NCBI GenBank assembly: GCA_963844395.1
Contig: CAWJNX010000001.1
Span: 248,001 to 312,000 of the forward strand
DNA length: 64,000 nucleotides
Reading direction: 5' to 3'
Origin: VRUE01 sp963844395
GTDB lineage: Bacteria > Actinomycetota > Thermoleophilia > Solirubrobacterales > 70-9
The position numbers were made by a program, and so were the translations under genes. Shown here in pieces: positions 45,952 to 55,012 of this stretch (position 1 is the stretch's first letter; each line of letters begins with the position of its first letter). A model generated the notes under the pieces. It had not been told where the DNA came from. It ran no database searches and saw nothing but the letters and a program-made list of their open reading frames with translations.

Positions 45952-46414
45952 GTAGAAGCGGTAGTCGCGGCGCTCGGGCCGCAGGTTCGAGGCAAGCGCC
46001 AGGTGATGGCGGGCGCGCTCGGTCTGACCGGTCTTGGCCAGCGCCCGGCCCAGGCAGAAGTGGGCGTAGTCGTTGACCTGGTGGGTGTCGACCACGGCCT
46101 CGAACTCGGTCGCCGCCGCCGCGAACCGGCCAGCAGCGGAAGTAGGCGCGTCCCAGCGCCTCGCGCACCGAGGACTTCTCCGGCGCCCGCCGCGCCGCCG
46201 CCTCCAGCGGCGGCGTCGCCTGCTCGAAGTCGGCCTCCTCGAGCAGCTCGATCCCTCGCCGGTACAGCGCGAAGGTCGAGTCCGTGTCCCCGCTGGAGAG
46301 CATGCGCAAAGTGTAGGCGGCTCGCTCGACCGGCTCGGCAGCCCGACCGAGCCGGTCGAGCGAGCTGAGGGCGCTCAGCCCGCCTTGCTGATCGAGAGCG
46401 TCGGGAGGACGCAC
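45931..46414 (-). CDS. Small TPR-repeat protein (frameshifted)
   Basis: ~160 aa. LYRRGIELLEEADFEQATPP, LEAAARRAPEKSSVREALGR and AYFR form the first TPR pair; after a change near 46132, YAHFCLGRALAKTGQTERAR and HHLALASNLRPERRDYRFYR follow, then ELLGT. The start at 46414 gives RPPDALDQQGGLSALSSLD; an ATG at 46303 (MLSSGDTDSTFALYRRG) is the shorter option. Typical adaptor-type helical repeat; partner unknown. Divergent from the HTH gene at 46614; the 199-bp gap between shows no other gene. Confidence 0.72.
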
Positions 46415-46613
46415 TGTGCCTTTTCGATCTTCAATCTGCTCACCCCCTTTCCCGGCTTTGTCGAGTCGCGGCTCATCACTCTCTAGTCTGATGAGTAGTT
46501 ACTTGAACTTTTAGTAATTCATAACACAGAAATGTTTTGTCTGCACCAAGTCTTTTCGGTCACTACAGTGGAGCGATCTGAAACGCTGGATCGCTTAGAA
46601 AGGACTGCGACAA

Positions 46614-47240
46614 GTGGCGAAGCCCAAGAGGAATGGCAAAGCGAAGCGCAAGAGAAAGGTCAAAAAAGGATCGGAAATACTCGATCCGCGACTGGCAAAG
46701 GCCCTGGCGAACAGCCTCAGGGTGGAAATCCTCGCCGTGCTCAGCCACCGGCGGATCAGCCCCGTCGGCTACGTACGCGAGTACGGCGGCAAGCTGCCGA
46801 GCGTCGCCTATCACTTCAAAGTGCTGGAGGCCTACGAGTGCATCGAGCTGGCCGAAACGGTGAAACGACGGGGGGCGCTGGAGCACATCTACCGTTGCAC
46901 CAAGCGCCCTCTGCTCGGTGACGGCGATTGGAAGCTGCTGCCGCTGTCGGTGCGCGGTGGTATCAGCGGCGCGATCCTGCAGACCCTGATCGAGCGCAGC
47001 CGGCGGGCGATCGAAGAGGGCACCTTCGACGCCCGCGAGGACCGTCATTTCACCTGGACGCCGCTCATGGTCGACCAGAAGGGTTGGAAGGAAACGACCG
47101 CGCTGCTCGCCTCCACCCTGGCGAAACTCGAGAAGATCGAAGCGAAATCCAACGCACGGCTGGCAAAAAGCGGTGCCGAGTCGATCCCGACCACAGTTGC
47201 GCTCGCCTGCTTTGAGTCCCCACCTGAAGATCCCAAGTAA
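46614..47240 (+). CDS. ArsR-like HTH transcriptional regulator
   Basis: 208 aa from a GTG, intact. Lys-rich N-terminus (AKPKRNGKAKRKRKVKKGSE), then a winged helix: LAKALANSLRVEILAVLSHR, LPSVAYHFKVLEAYECIELA and HIYRCTKRPL. The C-terminal half is a paralogous domain shared with the gene at 48477 (ETTALLASTLAKLEKIEAKS, ...TVALACFESPPED). No metal-binding Cys pair of ArsR. Ligand and targets unknown. Confidence 0.8.
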   Translation: MAKPKRNGKAKRKRKVKKGSEILDPRLAKALANSLRVEILAVLSHRRISPVGYVREYGGKLPSVAYHFKVLEAYECIELAETVKRRGALEHIYRCTKRPLLGDGDWKLLPLSVRGGISGAILQTLIERSRRAIEEGTFDAREDRHFTWTPLMVDQKGWKETTALLASTLAKLEKIEAKSNARLAKSGAESIPTTVALACFESPPEDPK

Positions 47241-47272
47241 AGCGGCCGATGCGAGCTGTGTTCTGCCCCCGG

Positions 47273-48268
47273 TCAGCGGGCCCGGGCCGCGGCGACCGTC
47301 TGCCGCAGCGTCTCACGGGCGTCGTGCAGCGGCTCCCAGTCGAGCTTCTCGCGGGCACGGTAGGTGTCCATCAAGACCGGGCGGCGGACTGCCTCGATCC
47401 AAGCTGCCTCGTCGGGGAGAAGCGGCAGGCGGGCGACCAGCTCGGCCGTCGCCGCGACGGCGAGCCGCGGCGCGGGGAGCGAGTGCCAGCCCAGCTCGGT
47501 GGCAAGATCGGCGATCGTCAGCTTCCCCGGGCCGGCCAGGTTGTAGGGACCTGGCTCGCCCACACCAGTCACGGCAGCGCAGAGCGCTGCCGCGACGTCG
47601 TCGTGGTGGACCAGCTGAAACGGCACGCCTGGATCGGGCAGGACCGGCCGCACCGCAGGCGCCTGCTCGAGCGCCCATTGCAGCGGCCTCGGCAGCCTGC
47701 GACCGACGGCGAGCAGGGGGATTAGCTCGAGCAGCAGCGGCGCCTGTGGGCCGGCGACGATGCAGGGACGGAAGACATAAGCGTCGGTGTCAGAGCCAGC
47801 CAATGCTTCGTTCAGCACCGTCTCGACCTCGGCCTTATGGGCCGAGTACGGGTGGCGCTCGCTTCCACGTACCGGCACCTCCTCGGTGAGCAGCTGGGGA
47901 GCACCGGGGTGAAAGCCGTAGGCAGCGACCGACGACGTGTAAACGAGCCGTTTCACGCCGGCCGCGGCGCTGAGCTCGAAGACGTTGCGCGAGCCGGTCA
48001 GGTTAATCTCGCGGCTCTCGGCGCCCCCCGCGACGATCGCAAAGGCGAGGTGAGCGACCACGTCGGCGCCCTCGACCAGCGCCTCAACCGAGGCTCGGTC
48101 GAGGATGTCGCCGCGTCGGTACTCCACCTTGTGCCAGCCGTGTGCGACCGGATCGAAGGGCCGCCGCGCCATGCCGATCACGCGCTCCACTTTGGGCGCC
48201 CGCTCCAAGGCGGCGACGAACGGCTTGCCGATCTCACCGGTCGGGCCGGTGACGGCGACGGTCAGCAT
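47273..48268 (-). CDS. NAD-dependent epimerase/dehydratase family protein
   Basis: 331 aa, intact extended SDR. N-terminal TVAVTGPTGEIGKPFVAALE (TGxxGxxG), YRRGDILDRASVEALVEGAD, VVAHLAFAIVAGG, the Ser of VYTSSVAAYG and the YSAHK catalytic Tyr-Lys pair, FRPCIVAGPQAP. C-terminal substrate domain LVHHDDVAAALCAAVTGVGE. The nucleotide sugar or other substrate cannot be told. Flanked by two paralogous HTH regulators. Confidence 0.85.
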   Translation of the reverse strand: MLTVAVTGPTGEIGKPFVAALERAPKVERVIGMARRPFDPVAHGWHKVEYRRGDILDRASVEALVEGADVVAHLAFAIVAGGAESREINLTGSRNVFELSAAAGVKRLVYTSSVAAYGFHPGAPQLLTEEVPVRGSERHPYSAHKAEVETVLNEALAGSDTDAYVFRPCIVAGPQAPLLLELIPLLAVGRRLPRPLQWALEQAPAVRPVLPDPGVPFQLVHHDDVAAALCAAVTGVGEPGPYNLAGPGKLTIADLATELGWHSLPAPRLAVAATAELVARLPLLPDEAAWIEAVRRPVLMDTYRAREKLDWEPLHDARETLRQTVAAARAR

Positions 48269-48476
48269 CCGCTCATGAAATCACGCATAGGACGCAAGTC
48301 CCTCATCGCCCGCTAGAAACGAAACGTTTTTGTTTACCTCTTATTACGTTATTCGACTTGCTCTGTCTATTTTGCGCCAACTTCCAGATACTTCGGTTTG
48401 ACCGAGCAGAGCGCTTGGCGGATCTTTGGCAGACAAAGGTGACAGGCAAACCCATCATCGATAGGAGGCAGTCCAC

Positions 48477-49031
48477 GTGGATCCCAATTTGAGGAGAGTG
48501 CTCTCGCAGGCCGTAAGGGCGGAAATCCTCGAGCGGATCGCCACGCGTCCCTCCAGTGCCAGGCAGATCGCAGAACAGAGCGGTGAGCCGCTCTGCAGGA
48601 TCACCTACCACACCGCGGTGCTCCATGAGACCGGCTGTATCCGGCCGCTCGATCCGAAGCACACCGATCCTGGCGAGCGCATCTACGAGGTCACCTCCCT
48701 GGCCTCCCCCCCACCGCGATTGCCACTCTCCGATTCGACCCATGGCCAGGCGATTGCCTCGATCCTGCGGCGTATCGTCGAGAAGGGCGGCGCAGCCCTC
48801 GAGGCAGGCACACTCAGCCGCGACGACAACCGCCTCAGCTGCCACTCACTCCTGCTTGACGAGCAGGGGTTACAGGAGACGACTGCGATCCTCGACGAGG
48901 CCGCGGAGCGGATTGCGGCCGCCAGGGCCGCCACCGCCCTACGGCTCGCCAGGACCGGCAAGAAGGGGCTCCGGGCGACGGTCGCCTTCGCCGCCTTCGA
49001 GTCTCCTCATGAAGAGCGCAGCGCCAGCTGA
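48477..49031 (+). CDS. ArsR-like HTH regulator upstream of the biosynthetic operon
   Basis: 184 aa from a GTG (DPNLRRVLSQAVRAEILERI), preceded by AGGAGG-like GATAGGAGGC. Winged helix: SSARQIAEQSGEPLCRITYH, TAVLHETGCIRPLDPKHTDP, RIYEVTS. C-terminal domain LRRIVEKGGAALEAGTLSRD, LLDEQGLQETTAILDEAAER and TVAFAAFESPHEE parallels the protein at 46614. As the last gene on the same strand before tRNA-Thr and the operon at 49376, it may regulate them. Confidence 0.8.
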   Translation: MDPNLRRVLSQAVRAEILERIATRPSSARQIAEQSGEPLCRITYHTAVLHETGCIRPLDPKHTDPGERIYEVTSLASPPPRLPLSDSTHGQAIASILRRIVEKGGAALEAGTLSRDDNRLSCHSLLLDEQGLQETTAILDEAAERIAAARAATALRLARTGKKGLRATVAFAAFESPHEERSAS

Positions 49032-49146
49032 GTATCGGCTGCGGGCCGCTTAACACTTCTTGCCCGGACCCTCGAATCGGTCACCGCAGGGCGGGATCCA
49101 GAGGCGAATTCCCTGCAAGTAAGCGGTTGGCCTTTCGGCCTCTGAG

Positions 49147-49164
49147 GCGGGTCGGCCGACCCGC
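49147..49164. repeat. 18-bp perfect palindrome
   Basis: GCGGGTCGGCCGACCCGC lies 116 bp after the HTH gene, in the 239-bp gap before tRNA-Thr, next to GGCCTTTCGGCC. It may be an operator or a transcript-end hairpin. Nothing else is seen in the gap apart from a TATAGT at 49222-49227 that could be a -10 box. Confidence 0.5.
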
Positions 49165-49270
49165 TCATCATCTGGTCAGGACTTTTGATGTACCGGGGTA
49201 GCACGGCCCAAGACCCGATGCTATAGTCCGAAAAAATTTAATGGTCGAGCGCTAAGCGACTACTTTTCGC

Positions 49271-49343
49271 GCACCAGTACCTTAATCGGCAAAAGGGTCG
49301 GCCTTGTACGCCGAAGATCCGGGTTCGAGCCCCGGCTGGTGCA
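49271..49343 (+). tRNA. tRNA-Thr (TGT)
   Basis: Complete cloverleaf: acceptor GCACCAG/CTGGTGC with discriminator A (CCA not encoded), D stem CCTT/AAGG with loop AATCGGCAA, anticodon stem TCGGC/GCCGA with loop CTTGTAC giving anticodon TGT, and T stem CCGGG/CCCGG with loop TTCGAGC. G1-C72 and C2-G71 suit threonyl identity. It ends 32 bp before the ArgRS-like gene, so may share its transcript or mark an insertion site. Confidence 0.9.
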
Positions 49344-49375
49344 TTCGTTTATTCCGGGAGGAGTAGCCGCTGACG

Positions 49376-51054
49376 ATGCACAACATCTTCGACTATTTTG
49401 ACGATACTGCGGGAGGGGACGGGGACGAAGGTCTCTGGGCTCTGCGGGCCCCGTTCCGGCCGCACGACCGCTACGACGTGATGCTGGTGCCGCGGGTGCC
49501 GGAGTGGCGCGACGACGACGCCTCGCGCCAGGCGCTGGAGCAGCTCGAAGGCGAGCCGTGGGTGGACGCCGTGGAGTGCGACGGCGATTGCGCCTGGATG
49601 CGGCTTTCCAACAGCTGGATCGAGGAGAAGGGCGCTGCCCTCGAGGCCGGCGGAGCCGAGGCGGGCGCCCACACCGACATCGCCGGCGACCGCAGCTTCG
49701 CGCTCAACTTCTGGGACGCCAACTCGACCAAGGCGCTGCACATCGGCCACCTGCGCAACCTCGCCCTCGGCAACGCCCTGGGCGCCGCGCTGACCGAGGC
49801 CGGCGGCCAGGTCGAGCGGCGCAGCATCATCTGCGACGTCGGCCGCAGCATGGGCGAGGCGATGGCCGGGGTGCTGCGCAGCGGCCGCGGCCTGGGGGCC
49901 GAGAACGGCCAGAAGAGCGATCACTTCGTCGGCTACTGCTACGCCGACTACGTCAAGCAAGGCAGCTCGGTGAACGGGCTCAGTCTCCGATCATCCCGCC
50001 GACTCGCTGACCCGCGAGGTCGACGTCCACAACGACAGCGCCGACGAGCTCCTCTTGCGGGTTCTCAACGGCGACCAGACGGCGCTCGAGCTGTGGTCAC
50101 AGACGCGCGCCTGGGTGATCTCCGGCCAGCGCAAGACCCTGGCCCGCCTCGGGATCTCCTTCGACCGCGTCTTCTTCGAGTCCGACTTCCTGCCGGAGGT
50201 AGACGAACTGGCCGAGCTCGGGCTGCAGGAGGGCACCCTGGAGCGGCGGGTCGACGGCACGGTCGTCTACATGACCGGGCGCGAGGAGCTGGAGGAGATG
50301 CCGCTGGTGCGCTCCGACGGCGTGCCGACTCAGCACATGCGCGCCCTCGCCTACTGGATGGCGGCGCCCGGACTGGACGGCCACACCTCGGTCCAGGTCT
50401 GCGGACAGGAGTGGTTTGCGCACGTTACATGCCGTCGCCAGCTGATGGCCGAGCTGGTCCACGCCGGGCCGGAGGGGAACGGCTTCCACCCCTACCACGA
50501 CATCTTCCACGGCATGGTCGCTAAGGAGCAACAGGCGATCAAATCCAGCAAGAAAGACGCGCTGCTAATCGATCACCTAATCGAATGGATCGACGAGCAG
50601 ATCGACGCCGATCCGCAGCTCGCCGAGGTGCGGCGCAGGCATCCCGCGCCCGAACGGGTCGCCGCCCAGATCGCCCTCGGGTACTTCCTCTTGCACCCGG
50701 CGACGAAGAGGGTCAACTTCGAACCGGAGAAGCTGCTGCTGGACGGCAAAAGCCTTGGCTGGGACATGGCGCGGGCGCGGACCCGCGGAACGCAACGGTG
50801 GGTCGGGCGCCAGCAATGGCGATCGCGCCGAGGACGTCGACTACCGCTTCGCGGTCGTCCACTCCGAGATGTACCGACGCCATCTCCACCTCGTCTCCCA
50901 GCGACTCAACGCGATTCCGCTGGCGCGCTATGCGTCCCACCTGGCGCGCTGGTACCTCGACCGCGATCCCAGCCCGCACGTAGGGCGGGTGGTCGAGACG
51001 GTGCTCGACGAAAGCGCCCGCGGGCTCGGACTAGCGGAGGCGAGACTGCGATGA
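49376..51054 (+). CDS. Arginyl-tRNA-synthetase-like enzyme in a biosynthetic operon (frameshifted)
   Basis: ~559 aa class I aaRS paralogue. The ArgRS-type HIGH region is clear: LNFWDANSTKALHIGHLRNL and GAALTEAGGQVERRSIICDV. Next come ARLGISFDRVFFESDFLPEV, RSDGVPTQHMRALAYWMAAP, CGQEWFAHVTCRRQLMAELV and the KMSKS-like AIKSSKKDALLIDHLIEWID. A C-terminal helical part in another frame (YRFAVVHSEMYRRHLHLVSQ, ARYASHLARWYLDRDPSPHV) could be a DALR-like remnant. The usual ArgRS N-terminal Add1 domain is replaced. Frame changes near 49980 and 50790. The stop overlaps pabAB (ATGA). Likely a repurposed synthetase using an aminoacyl-adenylate rather than housekeeping ArgRS. Confidence 0.75.
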
Positions 51055-53249
51055 GAACCCTGCTCGTCGACAACCACGACTCCTACACCTACAACGTCTT
51101 CCACCTGCTGGCCGGGGTGGCGGGCGAGGAGCCGATCGTGGTCGACAACGACGCCGATCTCCTGGCGGGCGCTGTCGCGCTGGGACTTCGACGCGATCGT
51201 CCTCTCCCCCGGCCCCGGCAGCCCCGACCGCTGGCACGACTTCTGCGTCTGCAACGACATCCTCCGCTACAGCGAGATCCCGGTGCTCGGCATCTGCCTC
51301 GGTCACCAGGGGCTCGGGCACCTGCTCGACGGCAAGGTCGAATACAGCGCCCCGGAGGCGATGCACGGCCGGCTCAGCAAGATCCACCACCAGGGCAGCG
51401 GGCCTCTTCGAGGGCATCCCGCAGGGCTTCCCGGTCGTCCGCTACCACTCGCTGGCGATCACCGACATGGGACCGGACGGCAACGTCACCGCCTGGGCCG
51501 ACGACGGCGTCGTGATGGGGATCGAACACCGCCGCCGCCCGATGTGGGGCGTCCAGTTCCACCCGGAGTCGGTGGCGACCGAGCACGGCGCAGGCGCTGG
51601 TCCGCAACTTCTACAGCCTGGCGCGACGCCTCAAAAGCCCGCGCTGGCGGGGCGCCAAGCGGCCGCGACAGGTCTCCCGCAGCGCCGCAGCCGCGGCGCG
51701 CGGCCGAAGAGCGGAGGTCGAGCTGCGCAGCCGCACGATCGAGGGCGAGGCCTCGACCGAGGCCCTCTTCGAACGGCTTTTCGCCGACGCCGAGCACGCC
51801 TTCTGGCTCGACAGCGCCGACGCGCCGACCCGGCTCGCGCAGCGCTCCTACCTCGGCACCAGCGCCGGCGCCGAGCGCTGCGTGCTCGAATACGACGTCG
51901 AGGCCGGCACCGTGTTCGCGCACCGCGCCGAGGCGACGACGAGCGAGCGCGGCACGATCTTCGACGTGCTCGACCGGGAAATCGGCAAGCACGCGGTCGA
52001 GCCCCCCGCGGGGCTCCCGCCCGGACTTATCGGCGGCTTCGTCGGCTACCTCGGCTACGAGCTGAAGGCCGACTGCGGCTCGCCGAACGTACACCGTTCA
52101 GACGTCCCCGACGCAGTGATGATGCTCGCCAACCGCCTCGTCGCCGTTGACCACGTGAGTCACCGGACCCACCTGGTCGTGCTCTGCCGCGACGACGAGG
52201 CGGAGGCTGAGCGATGGCTGGACGAGGCGGAGGGGGTCGTGCGAGAAATCCTCGCCGACCCCCCTCCTCCGCCCTCCAGCGAAGCCGACATTGACCCCAC
52301 CCCAGGGGGGTCAATATCCGATACGGCGTCGAACGGCGAGCGGGTCAACCACGTCAGCTTCCGCTGCGGTCGCGGCCGCGAGCAGTACCTCGCCGACATC
52401 GCCCGCTGCCAGGCCGAACTCGCCGCCGGCGAGTCCTACGAGGTCTGCCTCACCGACCAGATCTCGACCGACGCCAGCCCGGAGCCCTTCGAGCTGTACC
52501 GGCATCTGCGGCGCAGCAATCCGGCCCCCTTCGCCGCCTACCTGAAGCTGGGCGAGGTCGCGGTGGTCAGCTCCTCGCCGGAGCGCTTCCTCTCGGTCGA
52601 CCGCGAGCGCCGCGTCGAGGCGCGCCCGATCAAGGGAACGACCTCGCGCTCCGCCGACCCGGTCGAGGACGCCGCCCTGAAGGCGGAGCTGACCAACGAC
52701 GAAAAGACCTACGCCGAGCACCTGATGATCGTTGACCTGCTGCGCAACGACCTCGGCCGGGTCTGCGACGTCGGCAGCGTCAGCGTCCCCGAGCTGATGA
52801 TCGTCGAGGACTACTCGACCGTGCACCAGCTGATCTCGACCGTCTCCGGCACCCTTGCCGAGAGCCGCAGCGCCGTCGAGTGCGCGCGCGCCTGCTTCCC
52901 CGGCGGCTCGATGACCGGCGCGCCGAAGGAGCGGACGATGGAGATCATCGACGACATCGAGGACGTCGCGCGCGGCGTCTACTCGGGTGCGATCGGCTAC
53001 TTCGGGGCCGACGGCAGCATGGACCTCAGCATCGTGATCCGCACGATCGTGATGCGACCGGGCCGGACCACGATCGGCGCCGGCGGCGCGATCGTGATGC
53101 AGTCCGATCCCGAGGAGGAGTTCGACGAGATCCTGCTCAAGGCGCGGGCGCCGATGGCGGCGATCGCCCGGGTCGCTACCGGCAGCGACGACCCCGAGGC
53201 GTGGTCAGTGGAGCTCGAGCCGTCCGCCGAAATCGCGGAGGCGGCATGA
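51051..53249 (+). CDS. pabAB: Fused aminodeoxychorismate synthase PabA-PabB (frameshifted)
   Basis: Bifunctional enzyme making 4-amino-4-deoxychorismate from chorismate and glutamine. Glutaminase domain: MRTLLVDNHDSYTYNVFHLL, IVLSPGPGSPD, nucleophile Cys in LGICLGHQGLG, and WGVQFHPES. Synthase domain: GLIGGFVGYLGYELKADCGS, FAAYLKLGEVAVVSSSPERF, ARPIKGTTSRSADP, HLMIVDLLRNDLGRVCDVGS, STVHQLISTVSGTL and PGGSMTGAPKERTMEIID. Changes near 51180, 51405 and 51593 break only the glutaminase half. ~730 aa. With the chorismate-mutase-like protein downstream it suggests secondary metabolism rather than folate synthesis. Confidence 0.9.
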
Positions 53250-53765
53250 GCGAAGCAGCGGGGGCACAGGAGGCGCCGCCCCGGGCGACGCCGGAGTCGG
53301 CGCGGCGCCCGCGCGTGCGCGCGGCGAGCCTCGACGACGTCGCGCCGGTCGCGGCTGCGATCGAGCAGCTGCTGGTCGAGCTGGGCGGTGAGCGCCCGCA
53401 GCGCGCCGAGCTCGAGGCGGCGACCCGGGAGCTGATCGAGGACTCCCGACGCCGGGGCGCTTTTCGTCGCCGAGGCCGGCGGGGAGATCGTCGGCGTGCT
53501 GGCGGCAAGCTGGCAGCACGCGCTCCACGTGCCCGGCCGCTACGGGACGGTGCAGGACCTCTGGGTTGACCCCGCCTGGCGCAGCCGGGCGATCGGCCGC
53601 GACCTGCTGGAGGCGCTCTTCGCGCTCGCCCGCGAGCAGGGGATCCCACGGATCGAGGTCGGCCTGCCGCAGGACAGCTTCGCCGCGATCGAGGCGACCA
53701 GGTCCTTCTACCTCGCCAACGGCTTCGCCCCGCTCGGACCAAGGATGCGGTGGCTGCTGCGATGA
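53246..53765 (+). CDS. GNAT family N-acetyltransferase (frameshifted)
   Basis: ~172 aa. RVRAASLDDVAPVAAAIEQL, LLVELGGERPQRAELEAATR; after a change near 53460, LFVAEAGGEIVGVLAASWQH, YGTVQDLWVDPAWRSRAIGR (acetyl-CoA loop, QxxGxG-like) and FYLANGFAPLGPRMRWLLR. Overlaps pabAB and the deacetylase by 4 bp each (ATGA). Possible job: acetylating an amine or hydroxylamine intermediate, which the next gene's product could remove. Confidence 0.82.
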
Positions 53766-54722
53766 GCGAGCTGTTGATGGTCGAGCAGCGGCGCGGCCGA
53801 GGCGACGCCGCGCACTGGATCATGGAAGGTGGCCGCAAGCTGCCCGGCATCGACGACCATCGCCGCATCGACGAGGTTCGCAGCGGGCTCGTCTGCCACG
53901 GCGGCGTGCGGTCCGAACCGGCCGATGCGCCCAGCGAGGAGGTCGAACGGGTCCTGGGTGAGCTGCACGAGCCGCGAGTACCTCGAGGCGCTGAACGAGG
54001 TCGACTCCGAGGAGCCGGTGGTCCTGCCCGAGCTGGCGGCACCGGGGCTGGCGCCGGACATCCCCGTCTGCGCCGGGCTCGTCACCGCTGCCCACGAGGG
54101 CGTGCGGACGGCGATCACCGCAGCCCAGCGCCTCGCCGCCGGTGCCCGCTTCACCTACGCGCTCTGTCGCCCGCCCGGTCACCACGCCGGGCCGCAATGG
54201 TGCGCCGGTTACTGCTACCTCAACACCGCGGCAGCGGCGACCTGGACCCTCTGCGAGGCCGGCGTCAAGCCGGTCGGCATCCTCGACCTCGACCTGCACT
54301 ACCCGAACGGCACCGCGGCGATCGTCGCCTCGATGCCGGAGACCAGACTGCACTCGCTGCACGCCTGGCCGGTGACCAACGTTGCCGCCCAGACGGTGAC
54401 GCCGCGGACGCAGCGCGAACACGTGGTCGAGTTTGAGGGCAGCCCGGGCGCCACGACCTACCTCAACGCGGTCGAGGAGTCGATCGCGATGCTTGCCCGG
54501 TCCTCGGCGGCGCTCGTCGTCTCGCTCGGCTACGACACGGTCAAAGGGGACCCGCACGGCAGCTGGGACTTCGCGCCACCGATCTTCGCCCAGATCGGGC
54601 GCCTGCTCGCCGGCTCGCAGCTTCCGGTCTGTGTGATCCAGGAGGGTGGCTACGCCCTCCCCGTGCTCGCGGCCTGCAGCTACGCCTTCGCCGCGGGCCT
54701 GCTCGACGGGCGGGCGCCATGA
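53762..54722 (+). CDS. Histone-deacetylase-family amidohydrolase (frameshifted)
   Basis: ~320 aa zinc deacetylase. CRPPGHHAGPQWCAGYCYLN with the catalytic His pair, ILDLDLHYPNGTAAIV (Zn Asp/His) and VVSLGYDTVKGDPHGSWDFA (second Zn Asp). VIQEGGYALPVLAACSYAFA ends the fold. A change near 53970 splits HEP from EYLEALNEVDSEEPVVLPEL. Resembles acetylpolyamine amidohydrolases. Paired with the GNAT gene as an acetyl on/off couple, or as a tailoring step. Confidence 0.85.
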
Positions 54723-55012
54723 ACGAGAACGGGCTCGATCCCTACCGCCGCCGGCTCGACCGGCTCGACGACGAGATCGCCCGCCTGCTTGGCGAGCGCT
54801 TCGAGGTCTGCCGGGAGATTGCCCTCTACAAGCAGGCGGAGGGAATCCCGATGATGCAGCCCGACCGAGTCGCCGAGGTCAGGGCGCGCTACCTCGCCCG
54901 TGGTGCGGAGGTCGATCTGCCGGCAGACTTCAGCGCCGATCTCTTCGATCTGCTGATCGCCGCCACCTGCAAGGAGGAGGACGAACTGATGGCGCGGGCG
55001 GAGGAGGCGTGA
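54719..55012 (+). CDS. AroQ-type chorismate mutase (candidate aminodeoxychorismate mutase)
   Basis: 97 aa, intact all-helical AroQ fold: YRRRLDRLDDEIARLLGERF, EVCREIALYKQAEGIPMMQP, DRVAEVRARYLARGAEVDLP, LFDLLIAATCKEEDELMARA. The catalytic Arg and Lys positions are in place. Lying in one operon with PabAB, it parallels PapB of the 4-aminophenylalanine pathway, which rearranges aminodeoxychorismate to aminodeoxyprephenate. A PapC-like dehydrogenase is not in the window. Confidence 0.85.
   Translation: MNENGLDPYRRRLDRLDDEIARLLGERFEVCREIALYKQAEGIPMMQPDRVAEVRARYLARGAEVDLPADFSADLFDLLIAATCKEEDELMARAEEA

Noticed and set aside
49376..51054. Housekeeping arginyl-tRNA synthetase
   Set aside because: The N-terminal domain is atypical and the gene is embedded in a biosynthetic operon. 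I cannot exclude it without the rest of the genome.
54719..55012. Housekeeping chorismate mutase for phenylalanine/tyrosine
   Set aside because: It overlaps the neighbouring cluster genes and sits beside PabAB, which favours an aminodeoxychorismate role; not proven.
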